From RFTU01 sp046094505 (GTDB lineage Bacteria > Pseudomonadota > Gammaproteobacteria > Burkholderiales > Burkholderiaceae_C): a DNA stretch of 23,147 nt. The notes below the pieces were generated by a model that did not search any database, was not told the DNA's origin, and was given only the letters and a program-made list of their open reading frames with translations. Of the stretch, positions 8,282 through 16,310 are shown one piece after another. Location: contig JBJTHN010000031.1 in the NCBI GenBank assembly GCA_046094505.1, forward strand, positions 1 to 23,147, read 5' to 3'. Within the stretch, counting starts at the first letter, position 1; every line of letters begins with the position of its first letter. Made by a program: the position numbers and the translations under genes.

Positions 8282-9300
8282 CAGGCGGCATCCAGCGGGT
8301 TGGGTTCGGCGCCGATGTAGCGGCGGGTGGGAGGCTCAAAGCCGCAGGAGCTTCCATCACGCACGGCGATGCTGGCGTCCCACGGCAGTCGGTAGCGCCC
8401 GGCCACCATGTCCTGCATGAAGGTGTAGGGGCAGTCCTGCGCGCCGCCTTCAACGGCCACATAGCCGCGGTGGTAGAGCTGATAGGGGTTGTTTTCCACG
8501 CCCCAGAGGCTGCGCGCCTCGCGCACGAGGTCGGGCCGCATCTCGGCCGTGATGATTTCGTCGGGCCGGTTTCCACCCTCGGCCAGCACCGAGCCGTCCA
8601 AGTGGCAGAACATGCCCTGCCCCATGGAGTCGAAGCTGCCGTCGCTTCCGCACAGGCACACGCTGGCCGTCTGGGCCAGGTTCTGGAAGGCATTGGCCTG
8701 GTTGGTGATCCGCCATGCGTGGCGGATGGGTGCGGTGTAGCCCGCCGTGCGGATGATGATCTCGGCGCCCTTGTAGGCCGCCTCGCGGGCCATTTCAGGG
8801 AACATGCCGTCGTGGCAGATGATCAGCCCCAGTCGGCTCCCGTTGGGGCCCTCGCACACGGGCACGCCTATGTTGCCGGGCTCCCAGGGCTCCACCGGCA
8901 CCCAGGGGTGCAGCTTGCGGTAGTACAGCCGCAGGCGGCCCTGGTCATCGATGATCAGCCCGGTGTTGTAGGGGTTGCCCTTGGGGTTGCGCTCCATGAT
9001 GGAAAAGCAGCCCCAGATGCGGTGCTCGGTGCAGGCCTTGCGAAACAGCTCGACCTCCGGTCCGTCCAGGTCGACCATGAGCTCATCGGCGGTGCTCATC
9101 GACAGCCCGTGCAGGGCGTACTCCGGGAACACCACCAGGTCCATGGTGCCCAGGTTGCGGCGCGCCTTGCCCACCATCCAGGCGATGCGCTCGGCCTGCG
9201 CGCGCAACTGCACCGGCGTCTCAACAACGGGCAGTTGAAGCTGCACCAGTCCGACCACCACACCATGCGGCGATTTGTTGAGTCCCCCAAGTCCGGTCAT
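8281..9300 (-). CDS. amiF: Formamidase (nitrilase superfamily, AmiF type)
   Basis: The product hydrolyses formamide to formate and ammonia (EC 3.5.1.49). It is a 339-residue carbon-nitrogen hydrolase. The Glu-Lys-Cys triad is seen as Glu60 in VVFPEYALHG, Lys129 in YYRKLHPWVPVEPW and Cys162 in IICHDGMFPEMAREAAYKGA. The remembered Helicobacter pylori AmiF has Glu60, Lys133 and Cys166 in nearly the same contexts, and shares FSIMERNP, NPYNT, PVCEGP and the tail blocks ENN-Y-L-HRGYVA and YKLPW/YRLPW. Aliphatic amidase AmiE is the closest alternative. A Shine-Dalgarno GGGAG lies 8 nt before the start. A 52-nt gap with a palindrome separates it from the permease gene upstream, while it is fused by one base to biuH downstream. 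That placement suggests formamide, or a formyl-ureide, arises in the same pathway. Confidence 0.87.
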   Translation of the reverse strand: MTGLGGLNKSPHGVVVGLVQLQLPVVETPVQLRAQAERIAWMVGKARRNLGTMDLVVFPEYALHGLSMSTADELMVDLDGPEVELFRKACTEHRIWGCFSIMERNPKGNPYNTGLIIDDQGRLRLYYRKLHPWVPVEPWEPGNIGVPVCEGPNGSRLGLIICHDGMFPEMAREAAYKGAEIIIRTAGYTAPIRHAWRITNQANAFQNLAQTASVCLCGSDGSFDSMGQGMFCHLDGSVLAEGGNRPDEIITAEMRPDLVREARSLWGVENNPYQLYHRGYVAVEGGAQDCPYTFMQDMVAGRYRLPWDASIAVRDGSSCGFEPPTRRYIGAEPNPLDAA

Positions 9301-9333
9301 GTCGTTGGTCTCCCGTTCCGTTCAGTACAGCTC

Positions 9334-9349
9334 GGCACAGCTCTGTGCC
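9334..9349. repeat. 16-bp palindrome in the permease-amiF gap
   Basis: GGCACAGCTCTGTGCC has perfect 7-bp arms around a CT centre. It lies inside the only sizeable gap (9301-9352) between the BMP permease genes and amiF. As RNA it could fold with 6-bp arms and a GAGC loop. It has no T tract, so it is not a typical terminator. It may be an mRNA processing or stability element, or a protein-binding site. Confidence 0.5.
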
Positions 9350-9352
9350 CAT

Positions 9353-10282
9353 TCAGCGCTGGTTGAGGTTGAGCTCACCCGGTGCGCCTTCCAGCGTGCG
9401 CGTGGGCGAGCAGGTCCACACCAGGATGAGCAGGGTCAGCACATAGGGAATGGCGTTGAGCAGGTCGTGCCAACCGCTGATGCCCTGGGACTGCAGCGCC
9501 GGGCCGAGGGCACCCGCGCCACCAAAGAGCAGGGCGGCCCCCAGGCAGCGCATCGGATGCCAGCGGGCGAAGATGACCAGCGCCACGGCGATCAGGCCCT
9601 GGCCGCTGGAAAGCCCCTCGCTCCAGCTGCCGGGGAAATACAGCGACAGCGCCGAGCCGCCGATACCGGCCAGAAACCCACCGGCTGCAGTAGCCAGCGC
9701 GCGCACGCGACCCACCGGCATGCCCAGCGCACGCGCGGCGTCGGCCGAATCGCCCACCAGGCGAACGGACAGGCCCCAGGCGGTGGAACGCAAGGCCCAG
9801 GTGAGGGCCAGGGCCAGCAGCACACCCAGAGGAAAGAGCACATTGATGGCCAGAGCCGCCTGGGCCGGCGAGCCCGGCGCGGCCCCGAGCCACTCACCCA
9901 AGGGCAGACTGGGAATCTGCGCGGCCTGGGGTTGGATCAAGGGCTTGCCCAGATAAAAGGCCAAGCCCACCCCCAAGAGCATGACGGCAATGCCTGCGGC
10001 TACGTCATTGACGCGCGGCAGGCTGCACACCACGCCATGGATCAAGGCCAGCAACGCCCCGCTGAAGCCCGCGGCCAACACGCCCGCCCACCACAGCCCA
10101 GTGGCCCAGGAGCCGGCAAATCCCGCCATGGCCGCGAAGACCAGCACGCCCTCCAGACCGAGATTCACGCGGCCGGATTTTTCGGTGAGGCACTCGCCTA
10201 GGCTCACGAAGAGGAAGGGGGTTCCCACCCGCACCGCTCCGCCCAAGATGGCCAGCAGGAGTTCAAACAGTCCGTCGCTCAT
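9353..10282 (-). CDS. BMP/nucleoside-type ABC transporter permease (second subunit)
   Basis: This is an inner-membrane permease of the branched-chain-amino-acid/BMP class, 309 residues with about eight to ten hydrophobic segments. Family landmarks are LGECLTEKSGRVNLGLEGVL near the N-terminus and LSSGQGLIAVALVIFARWHP near the C-terminus, both typical of YufQ-like subunits. It starts at 10282, overlapping the stop of the first permease gene by 4 nt. A long upstream reading exists in the same frame but is antisense-free shadow of the first permease. It forms the membrane channel with the first permease and is powered by the ATPase at 6012-7598. The cargo is unknown; known relatives carry nucleosides or other ring or ureide compounds. 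Confidence 0.9.
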   Translation of the reverse strand: MSDGLFELLLAILGGAVRVGTPFLFVSLGECLTEKSGRVNLGLEGVLVFAAMAGFAGSWATGLWWAGVLAAGFSGALLALIHGVVCSLPRVNDVAAGIAVMLLGVGLAFYLGKPLIQPQAAQIPSLPLGEWLGAAPGSPAQAALAINVLFPLGVLLALALTWALRSTAWGLSVRLVGDSADAARALGMPVGRVRALATAAGGFLAGIGGSALSLYFPGSWSEGLSSGQGLIAVALVIFARWHPMRCLGAALLFGGAGALGPALQSQGISGWHDLLNAIPYVLTLLILVWTCSPTRTLEGAPGELNLNQR

Positions 10283-11385
10283 GCGCGGGCCTCCGCCGCC
10301 AACGGGCTCGGCGTCGACGCAGCCTGGGGCGCGGTGGCGGCGGGCGTGCCGCCCGTGATCTTGAAGAGCCGCCCGCGCAGCGCTTGGGCCGCCAGGATGA
10401 TCAGGAAACTGAAACCCATGAGCACCTGCACCGAGGCATCGGGCAAGCCCATGCGCCGCTGCAGCAGGCTGCCGGCAGCCAGGAAGCCACCAAACAGGAT
10501 GGACACGGGAATGATCGCCAGGGGCTGATGACGCGCTACGAAGCTCACCAGAATGCCGGTATAGCCCAGCCCAGCAATCAAGGCCGCATTGGCTGCGGTG
10601 TGCACCGCAGCCACTTCCAGCGCGCCGGCCAAGCCAGCCGCTGCACCCCCCAAGGCACAGGCTGCCACCACCAGGCGGTTGGCCGGCAAGCCCACGAAAC
10701 GCGCGGCCCTCGGGTTGCCGCCCACCACCCGCATCGCAAACCCGTGGGTCGATAGAGACAACCACACCGCCGCGGCCACGCAGGCCACGATTCCGAAGGC
10801 CAGACCCCAGTGCACATCCCAGGACCCCATGGATCCGACCAGCCACGAGGGCTCCAGCGGCCGCGTAGAGGGCTTGTTCAAGCTGGCCGGGTCGCGCATC
10901 GGGCCTTCGACCAGGAACTTGAACACGGAGACGGCGATGTAGCCCAGCAGGAGGCTGCAGATGGTCTCGTTCACCCCTCGCCACTGCCGCAGCGCGCCGG
11001 CCAAGGCGATCCAAGCCCCACCCGCCAGGCCAGCAGCCCCCATCAACACCGCCGTGCCTGCCGAACCCTCGGGCAGGTTCACCGCATACGGCACGGCCGC
11101 CGCAGCCAAGCCGCCGAGCACCAGCGCACCCTCCCCGCCGATCACGGTCAGCCCGGCCTGTGCGGGCAGGGCCACGCACAGTGCCGTGAGCATCAAGGGC
11201 GCCGCGCGCTGCAGCGAGTTCTGAACCGAGAAGGCATCGCCGAATGCTCCTTTGAACAACAACATCCAGGCCTGCAACGGATCATGGCCATGAAACCAGA
11301 CGAACAGGCCGAACATCAACAGCCCGCCCAGCAGGGCCAGCACGGAGAGCGCGAGGCCCTCTGCGGCCTGCTGGAGCGGACTCAT
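10279..11385 (-). CDS. BMP/nucleoside-type ABC transporter permease (first subunit)
   Basis: This is an inner-membrane permease of 368 residues with many hydrophobic segments, YufP-like. Landmarks are QNSLQRAAPLMLTALCVALP, AGLTVIGGEGALVLGGLAAA and the central WRGVNETICSLLLGYIAV, a hallmark of this subunit (NE-T-I-L-LNYIA in relatives). The C-terminal tail is Ala- and Pro-rich and probably cytoplasmic. The gene begins 5 nt after the BMP receptor stop and overlaps the second permease by 4 nt, so receptor and channel genes form a tight block. Confidence 0.9.
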   Translation of the reverse strand: MSPLQQAAEGLALSVLALLGGLLMFGLFVWFHGHDPLQAWMLLFKGAFGDAFSVQNSLQRAAPLMLTALCVALPAQAGLTVIGGEGALVLGGLAAAAVPYAVNLPEGSAGTAVLMGAAGLAGGAWIALAGALRQWRGVNETICSLLLGYIAVSVFKFLVEGPMRDPASLNKPSTRPLEPSWLVGSMGSWDVHWGLAFGIVACVAAAVWLSLSTHGFAMRVVGGNPRAARFVGLPANRLVVAACALGGAAAGLAGALEVAAVHTAANAALIAGLGYTGILVSFVARHQPLAIIPVSILFGGFLAAGSLLQRRMGLPDASVQVLMGFSFLIILAAQALRGRLFKITGGTPAATAPQAASTPSPLAAEARA

Positions 11386-11390
11386 GGTCT

Positions 11391-12539
11391 TCAGGCCTTG
11401 CCGATGACGCCTTCGACCAGGTAGTTCATCGACTCCAGGGTCAGGTCGGTCTGCTTGAGCACCTGGCCCTTGGGAATGACGACCTTGCCGGTGTTGTCCT
11501 TGAGCTCGCCGGCGAAGATGTCGAAGCTGCCGGCCATCATCTTGGCGCGCACCGCTTCAGCGTTCTTGCGCGCCCCTTCGCTGACCGCATTGCCGTAGGG
11601 TGAAGACTTCACGAAGCCGTCCTTCAGGCCACCGCGCACGAAGTTGGGATGGGGCTTGCCGGTGCGGGCCGCATCGATGATCGTCTTGTAGGCGGTCAGC
11701 CAATTCCACTCGGCCCCTGTGAGGTAGGCGTTGGGGGCGAGCTTGGCCTGACTGGCGTGGTAGCCGCAGACCATCTTGCCGCGCTTGGCCGCCGTTTCCA
11801 CGATCACCTTGGGGCCGTCCACGTGCATGGTGAACACATCCACGCCCTGATCGGCCAGGCTGTTGGTGGCCTCGGCCTCCTTGACCGGCAGCGACCAGTC
11901 GCCGGTGAAGATCACGGTGGTGGTGATCTTGGGGTCGACCGAACGCGCGCCCATGGTGAAGGCGTTGATGTTGCGCAGCACCTGCGGAATCGGCTTGGCA
12001 GCGATGAAGCCGAGCTTCTTGCTCTTGCTCATGTGGCCGGCAATCACGCCGTTGAGGTACTGGGCCTCATCGATGTAGCCGAAGAAGCTGCCCACGTTCT
12101 TGGGATGCTTGGCTTCGTTCCACAGGCCACCGCAGTGGGCGAAGCGGATCTTCTCGTTCTTCGGCGCCACCGCCAGGATGTGCGGATCAAAGTAGCCGAA
12201 GGAGGTGGGGATGACGAGCGTGGCGCCGTCCTGCGAGATCATGCCCTGCATGGTCTTCTGTACGGCCTGCGTCTCGGGCACGTTCTCCTGCTCGACGAGC
12301 TTCACGCCGGCCATCTTCTTGAGCTCGGCGGCAGCCTCGGCGTGGGCTTGGTTGTAGCCGAAGTCATCACGCGGGCCGACATAGATTACGCCCACGGTGA
12401 TGGCCGACTGGGCATAGGCCGAGCGCAGCCCACCGGGCAAGGCCAGGCTGGCGCCCATGGCGGCCGCGCCGAGCATGAAGCCGCGGCGGGGTTGATCGGC
12501 AAACATCTCGGCAACGGGGGTGGATGGAAACTTTTTCAT
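11391..12539 (-). CDS. BMP-family ABC transporter substrate-binding protein with twin-arginine signal
   Basis: This is a periplasmic receptor of 382 residues. The N-terminus has a twin-arginine motif (Arg18-Arg19 in QPRRGFMLGAA), a hydrophobic stretch and a likely cleavage site after AYA (residue 43). There is no lipobox Cys, unlike classic BmpA/PnrA lipoproteins. The mature part begins TVGVIYVGPRDDFGYNQAH and has the BMP-type features PTSFGYFDPH, GYIDEAQYLNGVIAGHMSK and ITTTVIFTGDW. The start at 12539 shares one base with the atzH stop and is preceded by a strong AGGAGCG site (12544-12550). BMP receptors bind nucleosides or related compounds; here a biuret-like or N-heterocyclic ligand is inferred from the neighbours only. 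Confidence 0.92.
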   Translation of the reverse strand: MKKFPSTPVAEMFADQPRRGFMLGAAAMGASLALPGGLRSAYAQSAITVGVIYVGPRDDFGYNQAHAEAAAELKKMAGVKLVEQENVPETQAVQKTMQGMISQDGATLVIPTSFGYFDPHILAVAPKNEKIRFAHCGGLWNEAKHPKNVGSFFGYIDEAQYLNGVIAGHMSKSKKLGFIAAKPIPQVLRNINAFTMGARSVDPKITTTVIFTGDWSLPVKEAEATNSLADQGVDVFTMHVDGPKVIVETAAKRGKMVCGYHASQAKLAPNAYLTGAEWNWLTAYKTIIDAARTGKPHPNFVRGGLKDGFVKSSPYGNAVSEGARKNAEAVRAKMMAGSFDIFAGELKDNTGKVVIPKGQVLKQTDLTLESMNYLVEGVIGKA

Positions 12540-12952
12540 CAAGCGCTCCTGGGGGTGGTGGAAGGTGGGGAAGGGACTGCCAAAAGACTCACATGCGCAG
12601 CCACGACGCGCCAACCCAAGTCGGGTAGGCGCATCCAGGTCTGGCTTTGCCGGCCGACCACGGTTGCGTTGTCGCGAGCGAACTCCGTCATCGCCGTTCC
12701 GGCATCGGTGCCGAAGGTGGTGATCACGGTGCGTTGCAGGGTGCGCGCCAGGTTCACCGCGGGGCGGCCATTTCGAAAAGCGCGGATCTCGTCGATGCCG
12801 TAGAGGTTCTCGCCCACCCCGTAACGAATCGTGTGTTCGCTGGGCCAAAAGAGTTCGTCGAGTACGTCCACACGGTTGTTCACCAGGGCATCTTCGTAGC
12901 GGGCAAAGGCGAGCGAGAGTTCGGCATGGGCTTCAGGCTGGTTGATCTGCAT
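12539..12952 (-). CDS. atzH: AtzH-like protein (DUF3225, SnoaL-like fold)
   Basis: This is a 137-residue cytoplasmic protein with the DUF3225 pattern: FARYEDALVNNRVDVLDELF, HTIRYGVGENLYGIDEIRAF, GRPAVNLARTLQRTVITTFG and QSQTWMRLPDLGWRVVAAHVS. In the s-triazine atz operon, atzH lies beside atzG and atzE. As far as I recall it handles the AtzEG product 1,3-dicarboxyurea, giving allophanate. It sits directly after the fused atzGE gene (15-nt gap) and before the BMP receptor (1-nt overlap). A good AAGGA site stands about 8 nt before the ATG. The SnoaL/NTF2-like fold allows other roles, so the family is sure and the exact reaction is less so. Confidence 0.85.
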   Translation of the reverse strand: MQINQPEAHAELSLAFARYEDALVNNRVDVLDELFWPSEHTIRYGVGENLYGIDEIRAFRNGRPAVNLARTLQRTVITTFGTDAGTAMTEFARDNATVVGRQSQTWMRLPDLGWRVVAAHVSLLAVPSPPSTTPRSA

Positions 12953-12967
12953 CGCTTGATTCCTTGG

Positions 12968-14620
12968 TCATACTGAAAGCCCTGCGCCGTTTGCACGCGC
13001 GGCCACCACGCCCTGCCGCTCCAGCGCATGGGCCACCCGAAGGGCCAGGTCTTCGCGCCAGGGTGCTGCCACCACCTGCACGCCGATGCTCAAGTGCGGA
13101 TGCGCCGGGTCCACACCCCATACCGGTACCGTGACCACCGGCAGCCCGATGCAGGAGATCGGCTGCGTGAGCAGGCCCATGCTGGCGCGGGCATTCATGC
13201 GTTGGCCAGCGATTTCGATGAAGTCGGTGCCGATGGGCTGCGCCACACAAGGCGTGGCCGGCGCCAGCAGCACATCCCAGTGTTCGAAGCATTGCGCCAC
13301 CTGGCGCGCGAACCAATGGCGCACGCGCTGAGACTGCTGCACCCAGGCCGCAGGAAGCAGCGCGCCGGCGATGAAACGATCACGGGTGTGCGGATCGAAA
13401 TCCGAAGCGCGGGTCTGCAGGTCTTTGAGGTGCAGGGCCGACCCTTCAGCATTGGTGATGATGAAGGCCGCCGCTCGAGCAGCAGGCACCTCGGGCCAGT
13501 TCACGGCCGGACTTGAAGGATTCACACCCAGGGCCTGCGCCACCCGCGCCACGGCCTGCCGAGCAGGCTCGGTGGCCATGTCGTGAAACCAGCCACCCAG
13601 CACTCCGATGCGCAGGCCTTGTGCTGCTTTTTCACCTCGGCCCAGCAAAGGTGCGGTGGGCTCAACGGGCCGTGGCGCTTGCGCCGGGTCTTCCTCATCA
13701 GGCCCCTGCATCGCGTCGTACACCCGGGCGAGCAACTCCACACTGTTGGCAAAGGGGCCAACATGGTCGAGGCTGCCCACGAAGGGGAAGCTACCGGCGC
13801 GTGGCAGGCGGCCATAGGTTGGCTTGAGGCCAAAGACACCGCACAGAGAAGCCGGAACGCGGATTGAGCCGTTGGTGTCGGAGCCCAGGGTGAAGGGCAC
13901 CTGCCCAGCGGCCACGGCGGCAGCCGAGCCGCCTGAGGAGCCGCCACTGATACGCGAAGGATCCTGCGGGTTACGACAGGCGCCGTAGTGGGTGTTCTCC
14001 GTGGTGAAGCCGTAGGCGTATTCGTCCATGTTGAGTGCGCCCACGAGCACTGCGCCGGCAGCCTCCAGCCGGCGGATCACTGCGGCATCGCGTGTAGCCG
14101 GTGGTGCATCGCGCTCAATTCTGGAGCCAGCCAGCGTGGTGAGCCCTTGAATATCGAAGAGGTTTTTCACTGCAAAGGGCACACCGCGCAAGGGCAATGG
14201 TGCGGTGCTGACATCAAGCTGTGCAGCGCGCGCGCGGGCACGCTGCGGCACAAGCGCGGTGAAGGCGTTGACCTGCGCGTCGGTGGCCTGGATGCGTGCG
14301 AAAGCCGACTCAACTGCCTGGATCGCAGTGCCGGCTACGGTTGCCGCTGCTGGGGCGTTTGCCATCCCAACAGAGGATTCAGCCGCCGCCCTCTCCGGAG
14401 TTACAGCACCCACCGGCGCAACCGGCCTGAACACACTGCCCGATTCATCCACTGGCGTCAGGGTGGACGCCAGCTTGAGCATCGGTTCGGCCAAACTTGC
14501 GGCAATGCAAAGGTAGTTCACCACCCCAGCGCGGTACTCGGGCGCGACGGGCATGCCCAACAAGGCGGACTGCGCGTCCATCACGGAAGTGGCGCGTTCG
14601 GGACGTAGCAAGGGTGGCAT
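12968..14620 (-). CDS. atzE: Fused AtzG-AtzE: 1-carboxybiuret amidohydrolase
   Basis: This is an amidase-signature enzyme preceded in the same frame by an AtzG-like (DUF4089, GatC-like) segment. Residues about 14-68 read like AtzG (AQSALLGMPVAPEYRAGVVN, then SGSVFRPVAP). A linker of about 25 Ala-rich residues follows, then the AtzE domain from about residue 92. The Ser-cisSer-Lys triad is Lys152 (PFAVKNLFD), Ser228 (GGSSGGS) and Ser252 (SDTNGSIRVPAS). Its spacing (76 and 24) is the same as in AtzE of Pseudomonas ADP (Lys74, Ser150, Ser174). AtzE-specific blocks NMDEYAYGFTTENTHYG, GVLGGWF and MGLLTQPIS are present. In the known system AtzE and AtzG are separate chains, so this is a fusion. The start is uncertain: ATG at 14620 is used, and ATG at 14581 (537 residues) is the alternative. 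Neither has a good ribosome-binding site. Confidence 0.9.
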   Translation of the reverse strand: MPPLLRPERATSVMDAQSALLGMPVAPEYRAGVVNYLCIAASLAEPMLKLASTLTPVDESGSVFRPVAPVGAVTPERAAAESSVGMANAPAAATVAGTAIQAVESAFARIQATDAQVNAFTALVPQRARARAAQLDVSTAPLPLRGVPFAVKNLFDIQGLTTLAGSRIERDAPPATRDAAVIRRLEAAGAVLVGALNMDEYAYGFTTENTHYGACRNPQDPSRISGGSSGGSAAAVAAGQVPFTLGSDTNGSIRVPASLCGVFGLKPTYGRLPRAGSFPFVGSLDHVGPFANSVELLARVYDAMQGPDEEDPAQAPRPVEPTAPLLGRGEKAAQGLRIGVLGGWFHDMATEPARQAVARVAQALGVNPSSPAVNWPEVPAARAAAFIITNAEGSALHLKDLQTRASDFDPHTRDRFIAGALLPAAWVQQSQRVRHWFARQVAQCFEHWDVLLAPATPCVAQPIGTDFIEIAGQRMNARASMGLLTQPISCIGLPVVTVPVWGVDPAHPHLSIGVQVVAAPWREDLALRVAHALERQGVVAARANGAGLSV

Positions 14621-14684
14621 TGCAGCGGTGTGTTTCAAGTGTTTGCTGGGGCGTTCTCGGGTGCTGGAGCCAGGCGGTAGCGCC

Positions 14685-16295
14685 TCAGGCCTTGGACAAC
14701 TGTCGGTAGTCCGGCTGCAGGTGGAACCAGTACATATAGCCCTGCACATTGCTGAGCATGGCCACATCCATCGTCGGCTGGAAGATGGGCACGCGCGGCA
14801 CTTCGTCGTAGGCGATCTGCACCATCTCCTTGACCATGGAGTCGTACAGCGGCTTGCTCTCGGCAAAGCGCGCATTGGTGACCACTTTGTCGAGCTTGGG
14901 GTTCTGGTAGCTCATGGTGTTGAACACCGCGTTCTGGCCGTGGTAGCACCAAAAGAAGAAATACTCGGGGTAATCGAGCCAACCGCCGAAGCGGTTGAGG
15001 ATCAGCGGCATGTCCTTCTTGAGGAGGGCTGCACGCCAGGTGGCACCAGGGATCTTGTTGATGGTGGTCTTGATGCCGATGGAGGCTAGCGCCTCCTGGA
15101 TCAACAGCACCATGGGCTCGCCGATGGTGGCGCTGCCCAGGTCGAAACTGATCGCGGTCTCCAGTCCGTTGGCATAGCCCGCTTCGGCCATCAAGGCCTT
15201 CGCCTTGGCGATGTCCTGCTTATACCAAGTCGGCTGCGGCCAGGCGGTGGTCTTGACGCTGTTCCCCGTACCACCATAGAGCTTGGCTGCGCGCTTGTAG
15301 ATGGCCTTGTCGTACATCTGTTCATAAGGCAGGGCCCAGGCCACGGCTTGGCGCAGCTTGGGGTTGTCAAACGGCGCTTTGGTCGTGTTCATACCGAAGT
15401 AGATCATCGAGTTCTCGATCGGCGTGGAGGTGACCTTTACACCAGAGGCGCCGCCGGAGAGCTCACTGAAGTCCTTGGGCGGCAGGTCATAGGTGATGTC
15501 GATGTCACCCTTCAAGAGCAGAGCCCGGCGGTTACCGGCGTTGGGCACTTCGCGCTGCACGATGCGGCGCAGTTTGGGCGCTGGACCGCATTTCCATTCC
15601 TCATTGCGCACATAGATGATCTCCTGTCCCGGCTTGAAGCTCTCCACCTTGTAGGCGCCGCTGCCAGCCGTGTTGTTACGGGTCCAGTTCAGGCCCCAGG
15701 GATCTTGAGGCGTGGCGTTTTTCTTCACCAGTTCACTATTGAAGATACAGGGCACCGGCACGGCCATGTCCATCATCGTGAGCTTGTCAGCGCGCAGAAA
15801 CTTCACACGGAAGGTGTAGTCGTCTACCACCTCAAACTGCGAGGGTTCTTCAAGTGAGCCTGCCTTCATCTGAAAGGTGGGGAAGCCGCCCACGGTCACT
15901 GCGCGGTCGAAACTCCACTTCACATCCTTGGCCGTGACCGGTGTGCCATCGTGAAACTTTGCGTCTTTGCGCAACTTGAAGGTCACAGAGTTGCCATCGG
16001 GCGCGGTCTTCCAGCTTTCGGCCAATTCAGGAACCAATTTTTCCTTGTCGTAGACCACGCGGCCGTCGGGCAGGGTCTTCTTCGCAAAGCCCATCAGCCG
16101 GTCATAGCAGATCCAGCTCACGCCGTAGGAGGGGCGGTTGGCGCCTACGGTGTGGATGTCGAGTGAGTTGGGGCCGAACTCATTGGCCACGATCAGGACA
16201 TCTTTTGGGCGGGCTTGCGCGCTGGCGAGACCGGGCAGGCTGGACAGGGCTACCGGCGTAGCCGCGGCGCTGGAGAGGAAGTGACGGCGCTTCAT
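14685..16295 (-). CDS. Family 5 extracellular solute-binding protein (DppA/OppA type) with twin-arginine signal
   Basis: This is a periplasmic receptor of 536 residues, usual length for SBP_bac_5 proteins. The signal peptide is MKRRHFLSSAAATPVALSSL, with a twin-arginine motif and a likely cut after ASA (residue 26). The mature protein has the family region VTFKLRKDAKFHDGTPVTAKDVKWSFDR in segments, plus KDFSELSG and the LRQAVAWAL helix. It is the natural receptor for DppB, DppC, DppD and DppF, although those genes are about 9.5 kb downstream. It lies between atzF (13-nt gap) and atzGE (64-nt gap), which ties the importer to ureide nitrogen metabolism. The start is set by a strong AAAGGAG site (16304-16310) and by the signal peptide. 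Confidence 0.92.
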   Translation of the reverse strand: MKRRHFLSSAAATPVALSSLPGLASAQARPKDVLIVANEFGPNSLDIHTVGANRPSYGVSWICYDRLMGFAKKTLPDGRVVYDKEKLVPELAESWKTAPDGNSVTFKLRKDAKFHDGTPVTAKDVKWSFDRAVTVGGFPTFQMKAGSLEEPSQFEVVDDYTFRVKFLRADKLTMMDMAVPVPCIFNSELVKKNATPQDPWGLNWTRNNTAGSGAYKVESFKPGQEIIYVRNEEWKCGPAPKLRRIVQREVPNAGNRRALLLKGDIDITYDLPPKDFSELSGGASGVKVTSTPIENSMIYFGMNTTKAPFDNPKLRQAVAWALPYEQMYDKAIYKRAAKLYGGTGNSVKTTAWPQPTWYKQDIAKAKALMAEAGYANGLETAISFDLGSATIGEPMVLLIQEALASIGIKTTINKIPGATWRAALLKKDMPLILNRFGGWLDYPEYFFFWCYHGQNAVFNTMSYQNPKLDKVVTNARFAESKPLYDSMVKEMVQIAYDEVPRVPIFQPTMDVAMLSNVQGYMYWFHLQPDYRQLSKA

Positions 16296-16303
16296 GGTGG
16301 AGG

Positions 16304-16310
16304 CTCCTTT
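16304..16310 (-). promoter_or_regulatory. Shine-Dalgarno site deciding the family 5 receptor start
   Basis: The minus strand reads AAAGGAG, about 8 nt before ATG 16295. The frame is open further upstream into atzF, so this site together with the signal peptide selects the start. It overlaps the atzF stop codon (16309-16311), which suggests translational coupling. Confidence 0.75.

Noticed and set aside
11649..12803. Long plus-strand open frame opposite the BMP receptor
   Set aside because: It mirrors the receptor and AtzH genes, lacks recognisable motifs and is explained by codon bias on the opposite strand.
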